Shown: positions 27,184 to 34,288, numbered from the stretch's first letter. The stretch is 64,000 nt of DNA from Candidatus Planktophila versatilis (GCF_002288265.1 NZ_CP016778.1:248001-312000); one strand, 5' to 3'. Numbers and translations: made by a program. Notes: generated from the sequence alone by a model not told the origin.

Positions 27184-28005
27184 ATGAGGACGTTAGCCAT
27201 AAAGAGCATAAGAGTCAGATTTCTAACCCTTGCCATCGTTGCGTTCTTGGGTTTGAGTGACGGAGCAAGCGCTGCAACTCTTGATTCCGTCTCACATATA
27301 CATCATGTGAAAGTTGTAGAAAGCAAGATACTTGTTTTAACTCATGAGGGGCTTTATGAGCTAGTTGGCAACAATGAGATGAAGTTAGTAGGAAAAGATA
27401 AAATTGATGTGATGGGGCTGACACCCTTAGGAAAGGTACTATTTGCAAGCGGACACCCTGCTCAAGGATCTAAAGCACCAAACCCAATTGGCCTCGTTAA
27501 ATCTATGGATGGAGGATTAAGTTGGAAAGCCATCTCTTTGGTTGGGAAAGTTGATTTCCACTCTTTAGAAGGTGCCGGCAGTGAGCTCTATGGCACAGAT
27601 TCACAGAGTGGGAATTTACTGTATTCATCAGATTCTGGAAAGACATGGAAATCTTTAGGGACGAGTACCTTTGCAGATATTGCAGTTTCACCCGAGCTGC
27701 CAGGAGTAGCTATAGCACTTAAGAATTCTGAATTGCTAATTACCAAGAATGCATTTAAATCAACAACTAAAATTAAGAATAGCCTCAAATTCACCCAGAT
27801 CGAATGGCGAGATTCGGGTCTATACGCTCTGGGCGGAAACTCGCTCTACAAGTCAACAAATTCTGGTAAAACTTGGATAAAGCTCAGCACATTTAAAGGC
27901 GCTCCTGGGATTCTCAGCGCTAGCGATCAGTTAATGCTGGTAACTGTGGGGTCAGATATCTATACATCCACCAATTCCGGAAAAAGTTTCAAAGTGATTG
28001 CTTAA
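27184..28005 (+). CDS. BNR/sortilin-like exported protein, intact copy 2
   Basis: 273 aa with a signal peptide ending near GASA, then TLDSVSHIHHVKVVESKILV and four BNR-like Asp-box repeats (SMDGGLSWKA, SDSGKTWKSL, NSGKTWIKL, TNSGKSFKV). It is the intact relative of the interrupted gene at 19512. The beta-propeller fold and F510_1955-like family are inferred. Ribosome site GAGGAAAA. Its stop is followed at once by a decayed rnpB tail. Confidence 0.85.
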   Translation: MRTLAIKSIRVRFLTLAIVAFLGLSDGASAATLDSVSHIHHVKVVESKILVLTHEGLYELVGNNEMKLVGKDKIDVMGLTPLGKVLFASGHPAQGSKAPNPIGLVKSMDGGLSWKAISLVGKVDFHSLEGAGSELYGTDSQSGNLLYSSDSGKTWKSLGTSTFADIAVSPELPGVAIALKNSELLITKNAFKSTTKIKNSLKFTQIEWRDSGLYALGGNSLYKSTNSGKTWIKLSTFKGAPGILSASDQLMLVTVGSDIYTSTNSGKSFKVIA

Positions 28006-28030
28006 TCCAGATGATGAGGTGACTCTTCTT
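28006..28030 (+). repeat. decayed rnpB-tail repeat
   Basis: 19 of 25 positions match the rnpB tail; the last ten, GACTCTTCTT, are exact. It opens module 2. Confidence 0.75.
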
Positions 28031-28038
28031 TAGATCTA

Positions 28039-28053
28039 GTTACTGCGAGTAAC
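28039..28053 (+). promoter_or_regulatory. palindrome GTTACTGCGAGTAAC, module 2
   Basis: Same sequence and place as 23352. The flank TAGATCTA between tail and palindrome is shared with module 3. Confidence 0.65.
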
Positions 28054-28077
28054 CGTGCATCTATGCAATACTTTCTC

Positions 28078-28128
28078 CACGACGGTTTGGTAGTAATCGG
28101 GACTTGGTTAATCACCAAGTCCCTTTTG
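28078..28128 (+). ncRNA. short terminator-hairpin RNA, copy 3
   Basis: Core 28086-28097, hairpin GGGACTTGG/CCAAGTCCC, loop TTAATCA, T4. Extended -10 TGCAATACT lies about 20 nt upstream of the core. Confidence 0.68.
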
Positions 28129-28168
28129 CTTTCCACTTCAACTCTCAAGTTATGTGAGATACTTGGCA

Positions 28169-28219
28169 CACAATAGTTTGGTAGTAATCGGGACCTGGTT
28201 AATAGCCAGGTCCCTTTTG
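28169..28219 (+). ncRNA. short terminator-hairpin RNA, copy 4
   Basis: Core 28177-28188, hairpin GGGACCTGG/CCAGGTCCC, loop TTAATAG, T4. One stem pair is C-G where the other copies have T-A, a compensated change showing that the stem matters. Confidence 0.68.
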
Positions 28220-28302
28220 CTTTCCACAGAATTGATTTATCAACAGGTAGTTTCGGTTCTAATTTGGAGTACTGCTCACTTGCGTAACTTCGCTCCAGTG
28301 AT

Positions 28303-28377
28303 GGGGGCGTGTTGTAATTGGCAGCCTAATCGTTTACCAAACTATTGGAGCGGGTTCAAACCCCGTCGTCTCCACCA
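28303..28377 (+). tRNA. tRNA-like RNA with encoded CCA, copy 2
   Basis: 75 nt, same acceptor stem, D region and anticodon loop TTACCAA as copy 1. The T stem here is GCGGG/CCCGT, fully paired with one G-U, and the anticodon stem has four of five pairs. Relative to copy 1, a pair next to the anticodon stem changes G-C to A-T. Confidence 0.55.
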
Positions 28378-28392
28378 CAGTCTTAGATGTTT

Positions 28393-28426
28393 CAACTCGA
28401 CCTATTGGTAATGGTCAAAAGAGTTG
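28393..28426 (+). ncRNA. conserved hairpin after tRNA-like RNA, module 2
   Basis: Stem CAACTC/GAGTTG, inner GACC/GGTC, loop TATTGGTAAT. The loop is unchanged from module 1 while the stems differ but still pair. Confidence 0.6.
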
Positions 28427-28443
28427 TATCAGCTTTGCATGGG

Positions 28444-28469
28444 AGGGCCTCGAGAGATCGGGGCCTTTT
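28444..28469 (+). terminator. tetraloop terminator, family copy C
   Basis: AGGGCCTCGA-GAGA-TCGGGGCCTT, 10 bp, GNRA loop, then TT. It ends module 2. Confidence 0.88.
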
Positions 28470-28487
28470 CCAATTCCTTGGCCCCTA

Positions 28488-28493
28488 TATAAT
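28488..28493 (+). promoter_or_regulatory. -10 box TATAAT of a leaderless gene
   Basis: Consensus TATAAT 6 nt before the ATG at 28500. The transcript should begin at or next to the start codon. Confidence 0.7.
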
Positions 28494-28499
28494 TCAGCC

Positions 28500-28790
28500 A
28501 TGATTCTTGAAATCGCCTTTATGGAAGTTTTACCTGATAGCCATTTGAAATTTGAAACTGCAGTAAAGGGGGCAGTTTCGGAAATCTTGTCCAAGTCGAA
28601 AGGCTTCATCGATTTCGAAATGCACAAGGGAATTGAGCGAGCAAATACTTACACATTGCTTATTCACTGGCAGACCCTGGAAGACCACACCGTGGGATTT
28701 CGTCAGAGCGATGCATTTATCCAATGGCGAGCAGCTATCGGCGGAAACTTGGTAAGCCCACCTCAGGTCGACCACTGGTCGGGCGTATAG
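28500..28790 (+). CDS. antibiotic biosynthesis monooxygenase (ABM)-domain protein
   Basis: 96-aa ferredoxin-like ABM protein: ILEIAFMEVLPDSHLKFETAV, SKGFIDFEMHKGIERANTYTLLIHWQTLEDHTVGFRQSDAF. Such dimeric proteins are small oxygenases or just ligand-binding; the substrate is unknown. Its last three codons and TAG lie in an rnpB-tail-like sequence. It directly precedes the enolase-superfamily gene. Confidence 0.85.
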   Translation: MILEIAFMEVLPDSHLKFETAVKGAVSEILSKSKGFIDFEMHKGIERANTYTLLIHWQTLEDHTVGFRQSDAFIQWRAAIGGNLVSPPQVDHWSGV

Positions 28791-28797
28791 GACGACT
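28779..28797 (+). repeat. decayed rnpB-tail repeat
   Basis: TCGGGCGTATAGGACGACT matches the rnpB tail at 16 of 19 positions. It supplies the stop of the ABM gene, as the exact copy does for the LmeA-like gene. Confidence 0.55.
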
Positions 28798-28798
28798 G

Positions 28799-29977
28799 AT
28801 GAAAATCGATTCCGTAGATCTCTTTTATTTGCGCATGCCAGAGGTGCTAGATATCGGTGATGGTAGCCAAGATGCGCTTTTAGTGCGCGTTACTGCAGAT
28901 GGCTATGTTGGATGGGGAGAGGCTGAGGCGTCACCACTTACTTCGATTGCAAGCTGGATTGCTCCTATGTCACATAGCGCCTGCCATCCAGTAATTGACT
29001 CAGTTTTGGGCGAACCACTGAATTCACCGGAAGATATTTATGCAATTTCTCGTAAAGTACGAGCTAATTCCTTCTATGCCATCATTCAAAGTGATTTAAC
29101 GCTTTCTGGAATTGAGATTGCACTGTGGGATTTGCTTGGTCAGGTAAGGCAAGAGCCCATCTATAGATTGCTTGGCTATAAAGAAGCCACTCGTAAACTT
29201 CCATACGCTTCTGTTCTATTCGGAGATACCGCAGAAGAAACGTTGAAGAAGGCAAGTGAGATTAGAAAAGCTGGATTTAGTGCAATTAAATTTGGGTGGG
29301 GCCCTTTTGGACGTGGAAGTGTGCAAGATGATGCAGACCATATTCATGCTGCGCGAGAGGGCATTGGGGCTGATGCACACCTGATGATCGATGCTGGAAC
29401 TATCTTCCACGAGGATGTGGAAGCCGCTGCCGCAAGATTGCAGGCGCTTTCTGATGCACGTGTTCTTTGGTATGAAGAACCTTTTGACGCTGCTGCGTTA
29501 GCTTCATATGGCGAATTAGCAAAGCGCACACCCAAGGTTAAGTTAGCTGGTGGAGAAGGTGCGCATAATCCATTCCAAGCAGAGCATTTGATCGACCACG
29601 GTGGAGTTGGGTTCGTTCAAATCGACACTGGATATATTGGTGGAATTGGCGATGCCTACCGTGTTGCTCAATATGCAAAGGCACGAGGGGTTCAATTTGT
29701 AAATCACACCTTCACCTCACACTCAGCACTTTCAGCCTCATTACAGCCCTTCGCAGGGCTTAAAGATTCTTGGATTACCGAGTATCCGATGGAACCTAAG
29801 TCACTTTGCGTTGAATTGACTGTAGATAAAATTGAAGTCGAAAGCGATGGAATGATTACTATTCCTGATCGCCCGGGAATCGGTCTTGAAATCAATTTAG
29901 TGGCCGTTAAAAAGTACTTGGTTGACACCGAGATAAAGGTGGGCGGAAAAGTTCTTTACACAACACCAACTCTTTAG
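28799..29977 (+). CDS. enolase-superfamily (mandelate racemase-like) sugar acid dehydratase
   Basis: 392 aa with capping domain and TIM barrel. The acid/base region has KFGWGPFG; the metal ligands are LMIDAGT (Asp), WYEEPF (Glu) and AGGEGAH (Glu), and a late catalytic His lies in NHTFTSHSAL. The family includes rhamnonate, fuconate, gluconate and galactarate dehydratases. The mutarotase, SDR and lactonase-like genes nearby suggest a deoxy-sugar acid, but specificity is not shown. Confidence 0.85.
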   Translation: MKIDSVDLFYLRMPEVLDIGDGSQDALLVRVTADGYVGWGEAEASPLTSIASWIAPMSHSACHPVIDSVLGEPLNSPEDIYAISRKVRANSFYAIIQSDLTLSGIEIALWDLLGQVRQEPIYRLLGYKEATRKLPYASVLFGDTAEETLKKASEIRKAGFSAIKFGWGPFGRGSVQDDADHIHAAREGIGADAHLMIDAGTIFHEDVEAAAARLQALSDARVLWYEEPFDAAALASYGELAKRTPKVKLAGGEGAHNPFQAEHLIDHGGVGFVQIDTGYIGGIGDAYRVAQYAKARGVQFVNHTFTSHSALSASLQPFAGLKDSWITEYPMEPKSLCVELTVDKIEVESDGMITIPDRPGIGLEINLVAVKKYLVDTEIKVGGKVLYTTPTL

Positions 29978-29989
29978 GTGAGTTTCTCC

Positions 29990-30014
29990 TTCAGCTTTTA
30001 GGGCTACTCTTCTT
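29990..30014 (+). repeat. rnpB-tail repeat, near exact
   Basis: 21 of 25 positions match the rnpB tail. It opens module 3. Confidence 0.82.
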
Positions 30015-30022
30015 TAGATCTA

Positions 30023-30037
30023 GTTACTGCGGGTAAC
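30023..30037 (+). promoter_or_regulatory. palindrome GTTACTGCGGGTAAC, module 3
   Basis: Same site as 23352 and 28039 with one change that leaves the GTTAC/GTAAC arms intact. Confidence 0.62.
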
Positions 30038-30061
30038 CGTACATCTATGTAATACTTTAGC

Positions 30062-30111
30062 CACGCATGTTTGGTAGTAATCGGGACTTGGTTAATCACC
30101 AGGTCCCTTTT
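30062..30111 (+). ncRNA. short terminator-hairpin RNA, copy 5
   Basis: Core 30070-30081, hairpin GGGACTTGG/CCAGGTCCC with a T-G wobble, intermediate between copies 3 and 4. -10 TGTAATACT at 30048-30056. Confidence 0.66.
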
Positions 30112-30156
30112 GCTTTCGATTGCAGCTCTCAAGTTGTGTGCAATAATGATTATGCA

Positions 30157-30206
30157 CTTCGGGTTTGGTAGTAATTAGGACTTGGTTAATTCCAAGTCCT
30201 TTTTGC
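30157..30206 (+). ncRNA. short terminator-hairpin RNA, copy 6
   Basis: Core 30164-30175, hairpin AGGACTTGG/CCAAGTCCT, loop TTAATT, T5. Like copy 1 in the stem base. Confidence 0.65.
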
Positions 30207-30211
30207 TTTTT

Positions 30212-30345
30212 CACAGTCATATTTCATCCTCAAGCCCCTTCATCACACAGTTTCGATGGTGGGTAACGTCTTAATTTCACGCTCGCGATGAGGGCTCTTG
30301 CTATTTTCAATACTCTTGATTATTGCCCTTTTCATTCATCTAGTT
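30212..30345 (+). other. truncated module 3 end (tRNA-like RNA lost)
   Basis: 30212-30290 aligns with the segment before the tRNA-like RNA in module 1 (CATCACACAGTTTCGAT, then GGGTAACGTC). After CGCGATGAGGG the tRNA-like sequence is missing. A poor GGGC...GCCC hairpin with TTTT near 30327 may be the remains of the terminator. Confidence 0.55.
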
Positions 30346-30378
30346 CACATGAACTGAGGAATAAAGCACAAATAATTG

Positions 30379-30407
30379 TTGACATTTGAATAATTCCCAC
30401 CTAGGTT
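30379..30407 (+). promoter_or_regulatory. promoter of the mutarotase gene
   Basis: TTGACA at 30379-30384, 17-nt spacer, TAGGTT at 30402-30407. A TTAGGAG ribosome site follows before the ATG at 30438. Confidence 0.6.
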
Positions 30408-30437
30408 TTCATTACTATCTCGTTTAGGAGTCGAATA

Positions 30438-30752
30438 ATGGCAAGAATGTGTTTTATGTTCGAAATATTCGAAGGTCAAGAGGCCGAGTACAAGAAGCGT
30501 CATGATGAAATCTGGCCTGAGTTGGTAACAGCGATTAAGGATGCCGGCTTTAAAAATTACAGTCTTTTTCGTCGCGGAGTTCACGTTATTGGGTATTTTG
30601 AAGTTGAGCCTGATGTGAAGACAGCTTTCGAAAAGCTTGGCAAGAGTGAGGCAAATGCTCGCTGGGCAGAATGGTTTAAAGATGTCATCGTTAATTTGAC
30701 CGATAACCAGGGAAACCTGCTTGAGTTTAAAGAAGTCTGGCACCTAGACTAA
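30438..30752 (+). CDS. rhaM: L-rhamnose mutarotase-like protein
   Basis: 104 aa, full length for the RhaM (DUF718) family: CFMFEIFEGQEAEYKKRHDEIWPELVTAIKDAG with the conserved His, NYSLFRRGVHVIGYFEV, and WAEWFKDVI. It interconverts anomers of L-rhamnose or a related 6-deoxy sugar. Own promoter. It converges on the VOC gene. The gene symbol is by family resemblance. Confidence 0.82.
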   Translation: MARMCFMFEIFEGQEAEYKKRHDEIWPELVTAIKDAGFKNYSLFRRGVHVIGYFEVEPDVKTAFEKLGKSEANARWAEWFKDVIVNLTDNQGNLLEFKEVWHLD

Positions 30753-30787
30753 AAAAGCCTGGGATTCGGTGTTATTACAAATTGAGC

Positions 30788-31243
30788 TTATGCGTCGGCG
30801 GGACGCATAAACAATTCGATTGGGTAACCATCTGGATCTAGCAGATACAAAGAACGCCCGCCAGCATTTGGTCCTTCAGTGATGTCAACGCAACTTTCGC
30901 TACGTGCGATGTATCCCATTTTGAACATCTTTTCTGCAATTTCATCAATTTTTGAAACGTAGAAGCTAATGTGCCCGCCACCAAAATCGCAGGGACGCGA
31001 TGCCGCTGACAGTTTTTCAATACCTTGATAATCCAGTAGCTCGATAAATCCGCCACCAGGAACTTCAAGAAAGGCAACGTTTATCGCATCAAATTTTAGA
31101 TTCAGGACCGTTCTTAAGTAAGGACCATTGAGGAGCTTTTCAAACTTCACCTTAAGCCCAAGTCCGTCGTGATAAAACTTCAGGGATTTTTGCAAATCCT
31201 TAACAGTAATTCCGCCGTGAAAAAATCCCAATATTTCGCCCAT
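30788..31243 (-). CDS. VOC (glyoxalase/dioxygenase-fold) protein
   Basis: 151-aa vicinal-oxygen-chelate protein: HGGITVKDLQKSLKFYHDGLGL, FIELLDY, GGGHISFYVSKIDEI and LYLLDPDGYPIELF, giving the His/Glu metal ligands of the fold. The role could be lactoylglutathione-lyase-like or epimerase. It is 38 nt downstream of the SDR gene in the same direction. Confidence 0.82.
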   Translation of the reverse strand: MGEILGFFHGGITVKDLQKSLKFYHDGLGLKVKFEKLLNGPYLRTVLNLKFDAINVAFLEVPGGGFIELLDYQGIEKLSAASRPCDFGGGHISFYVSKIDEIAEKMFKMGYIARSESCVDITEGPNAGGRSLYLLDPDGYPIELFMRPADA

Positions 31244-31281
31244 CTCTCATTCCTTTCGGTTGGTTGTTTGTTGCGGGAAAA

Positions 31282-32016
31282 CTACATAACGATTCCACCA
31301 TCTTGGCTGAGAGCTTGTCCTGTGAAGTAGGAGCCCTCATCCGAGATGAGAAAGAAAATAAAGCCAGCTGTTTCATATGGCTCTGATGCCCGACCTAGAG
31401 GCACTGAAGTTAAGCGCTTTGACGTGATGTCTTCAACGGGGATTCCACGAATTTCGGCAAGTCTTTCTAAAACTTTGTCTTGCATCGGAGTATCAACAAT
31501 GCCTGGGCAAATCGCATTGACGCGCACACCTTTTGATCCAAATGCATAAGCGAATGAGCGCGTAATCGAAAGCACCGCCGTCTTAGAGGAGGCATAAACA
31601 GCAGTTTCTGGAGTTGTCGCCAGCTTGGCAGAGACTGAACTTAAGTTAACAATGCTCGCACCTGTTGTCATCGTGCGCCCGATCCGGCTTGTCAGGTCCC
31701 AGACAGCCTCTACGTTAACTGCATAGATATCGCGAATATCTTGAACGGTGAATTCAAGAATTGGTTTCAAGCGAATGAGCCCAGCGGCATTAACTAGGGC
31801 ATGTGCACCTTGTGCGGCTGCTACTAACTTATCGCGGTCCTCGCTCTTGGAGAGATCGGCAACAAGGTGCTCAACGCCCGTGACCTTCTCCAACGCATCC
31901 TTATTCATATCCACGGCAATGACTCGCATGCCTTCATCACGCAACCTGATGGCAGTTGCTTGACCAATTCCAGAAGCTGCGCCGGTAACTACCGCGAGTT
32001 TTCCTTTATGAGACAT
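31282..32016 (-). CDS. short-chain dehydrogenase/reductase (sugar dehydrogenase-like)
   Basis: 244-aa classical SDR: TGAASGIGQAT cofactor motif at the N-terminus, VNAAG, catalytic Ser in NLSSVSAKL and YASSKTA (Tyr, Lys), C-terminal GQALSQDGG. The Asp in VDMNKD after beta-2 predicts NAD preference. The context fits oxidation of an L-sugar (fucose/rhamnose type) to its lactone, which is inference. Confidence 0.85.
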   Translation of the reverse strand: MSHKGKLAVVTGAASGIGQATAIRLRDEGMRVIAVDMNKDALEKVTGVEHLVADLSKSEDRDKLVAAAQGAHALVNAAGLIRLKPILEFTVQDIRDIYAVNVEAVWDLTSRIGRTMTTGASIVNLSSVSAKLATTPETAVYASSKTAVLSITRSFAYAFGSKGVRVNAICPGIVDTPMQDKVLERLAEIRGIPVEDITSKRLTSVPLGRASEPYETAGFIFFLISDEGSYFTGQALSQDGGIVM

Positions 32017-32121
32017 CTTTTCCCCTTAATTGAAAGTCGAACTTCGGTAGAACTGCAGAATCAAAACAGTATTGGAAGGTGTGGGCTGGCGGCAATAGAT
32101 TTCCTAGAGTGAAAGTTGACA

Positions 32122-32952
32122 TTAGGAGGTCAGGGCTAAGGCATAGATACCGATGGCAATCGCAATGGCGCTAAAGACCACTGGGCGTGAAGGACGAGTT
32201 CGATAAACGATTACCTCAATCAGAATTACCCACAGTGGAATAGTCGCCATCACCGACTGAGCAACTACGGGCGAGCCTTCGCGGATCGCATAAATAGAGG
32301 CAAGCCATCCCATGCTCATAAAAAATGATCGCCTTACTAGTTGCAGGAAATCTCGCCAATGCAGCCCTATAGGCGGGAAGATGGCCATGAAAATAAAACC
32401 AGCGAGCAATTGGCGAACAATAAAAGTTTCAGTTGTGCCCACTCCGGCCCTATCTAGAAGGACAACAGCCACAGTCACAAGGCCACTTAATACGCCAATG
32501 ACAATCATGAGAAAAATTGCTGTAAATGAACTAACTCCAGCCAGACTCTTGCGTAGTGGAAATATTGTCGCAAATACCAATACAACTACCAGCAGAACCT
32601 GTATCGGAATAATGCTGGCTCCCAGTGCAATTGGTCCAGCAAGCAGTACCACCGCCGGCGTGAGAGCTTGCCCGACAGACATCACAGATGCCGAACTCCG
32701 AGAGACCATTCTGAAGATAATTCCAGCCACCACGCCACTGCCTATAGCTCCCACAATATGTAGATAAGGAACTGATCCAGACCAAAGAATCCAACGTGGC
32801 CCAAATGGGATTAATGGAAATACAAAGAGAGCGTTGAGAACAAATAGTGGGCCTATTGCTTTATAAATCGAGATGTTGAGCGCAACGCCCCTAGTTAGAA
32901 AGATTCCAACTGCAAAGGCGAGTGCTGCTGCAATGGCGAGAAGCAAGCTCAC
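32122..32952 (-). CDS. DMT/EamA-type permease
   Basis: 276 aa with about ten hydrophobic helices in two related halves, as in EamA/RhaT-like drug-metabolite transporters. It may move a pathway sugar or product. 105 nt upstream of the SDR gene, same strand, divergent from the P450 gene. Confidence 0.8.
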   Translation of the reverse strand: MSLLLAIAAALAFAVGIFLTRGVALNISIYKAIGPLFVLNALFVFPLIPFGPRWILWSGSVPYLHIVGAIGSGVVAGIIFRMVSRSSASVMSVGQALTPAVVLLAGPIALGASIIPIQVLLVVVLVFATIFPLRKSLAGVSSFTAIFLMIVIGVLSGLVTVAVVLLDRAGVGTTETFIVRQLLAGFIFMAIFPPIGLHWRDFLQLVRRSFFMSMGWLASIYAIREGSPVVAQSVMATIPLWVILIEVIVYRTRPSRPVVFSAIAIAIGIYALALTS

Positions 32953-33051
32953 ACATTGACTATACCCTTCCTATCTTACGAATATAGAGATAAGGTATCT
33001 CCATTCGCATATAAATTGCTGCTTTAAGTTGGCATGATGGGGAGGTTGCTG

Positions 33052-34287
33052 GTGCAGACAATTCACAGCCGTGCAGATGAGAAGTTTTTATCGACTGAGT
33101 ATTTTCAAAATCCATATCCCATATATCGAGAAATCCTAGAGTCCAGCCCAATTTTTTGGAGTGAAAAAGCACGCGCCTGGATTGTGAGTCCTTTTCAAGA
33201 AGTAGAAGATGGGCTTCATTTAGATGTTTTCACTCAGAAACAGCGCATGCTCAAAGCGAGTTCTCATTTCACCGCAGATGAATTAGCAAAAATGCCACAC
33301 ATACTTACTAACTTGAGCAATTAGGTGGTGTTTCAAGATCCACCAGAACACACTCGTTTACGCCGCTTAATTAGTAAATCCTTTACACCTCGTAGCATCA
33401 ACGCACTTGAGCCTAAAATTGAAGCTATCGTCTCCAATTTACTTGATGAGGCGATGAAGAAAGAGACCTTTAATTTAGTTGATGAATTCTCATTCCAACT
33501 ACCAGCCATGGTTATTTGCGAGCTACTTGGAATCCCACTTGAGAAACAATGGGATCTCAAACGCTGGTCAGATGGTGTGGCTGGATTTACCGCCTCTGCT
33601 CGAATTACTCATGAACAAGCAGCATATGCCGAAGAGGTAGCACGAGAAGCCGAGGAATATCTCATGGGCTTCTTCGAGCAGGTTCGTAAAACACCCAATG
33701 ATGGACTCTTAAGCAGAATCATTAATTCACAAGGTGCCGAAGATGGATTAACGGATAAAGAAATAGTTGGTCTAACAATCAACCTATTCTTTGCTGGTTT
33801 TGAAACAACTGAAGGATTAATTGGCAATATGGTGATGACGCTAGTCAATCACCCTGAGCAATTGGCTTTATTGCGCAGTAATCCTGAATTAATGGATGCA
33901 GCGGTGGAAGAGACTTTGCGCTATGAATCCTCGATTTTAAAACAATCTCGAGTTGCGAGTGAAGATATCGAAATTCTTGGCGAAACTATTAAAGCTGGTG
34001 ATTATGTTCATTTTATGATTGGCGCTGCAAACTATGATCCGGCACGCTTTTCCAACCCTGAAGTATTTGATATCACTCGAGCAGATGCCGGTAACATCAG
34101 TTTCGGCCATGGTATCCATTTCTGTATTGGGGCCCCCCTTTCCCGTCTTGAAGCCCGAATCGCCATGCGTCAATTGCTGGAGCGGATGCCTAAGCTTTCA
34201 ATCCTTGACCCACAACCAACATTTCCGGAACTACTTGCTGTCCGTAAACCACTTCAACTATGGGTGACTAACGCGCAAGTGAATTGA
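33052..34287 (+). pseudogene. cytochrome P450 with in-frame TAG
   Basis: The frame is complete apart from one TAG at 33322-33324, just before VVFQDPPEHTRLRRL. Bacterial P450s usually have a Trp or similar residue there (LSxW...DPPEH), so TGG to TAG is the simplest cause. All later motifs are intact: I-helix FFAGFETTEG, ExxR as EETLRY, heme loop FGHGIHFCIG. The GTG at 33052 is chosen since GGGGAGG precedes it by 6 nt. It is a recent pseudogene, a readthrough case, or a downstream restart (GTG at 33325). Confidence 0.78.
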
Positions 34288-34288
34288 A

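Noticed and set aside
23399-30206. Six similar ~45-nt repeats could be read as a CRISPR-like array
   Set aside because: Spacing is irregular (pairs about 90 nt apart, kilobases between pairs), there are no equal-length spacers and no cas genes, and each repeat is a promoter-plus-terminator unit.
18618-30345. Prophage or plasmid integration with its own recombinase
   Set aside because: No integrase, excisionase, replication, capsid or transposase gene can be seen between the repeats. Only the repeated att-like borders support mobility.
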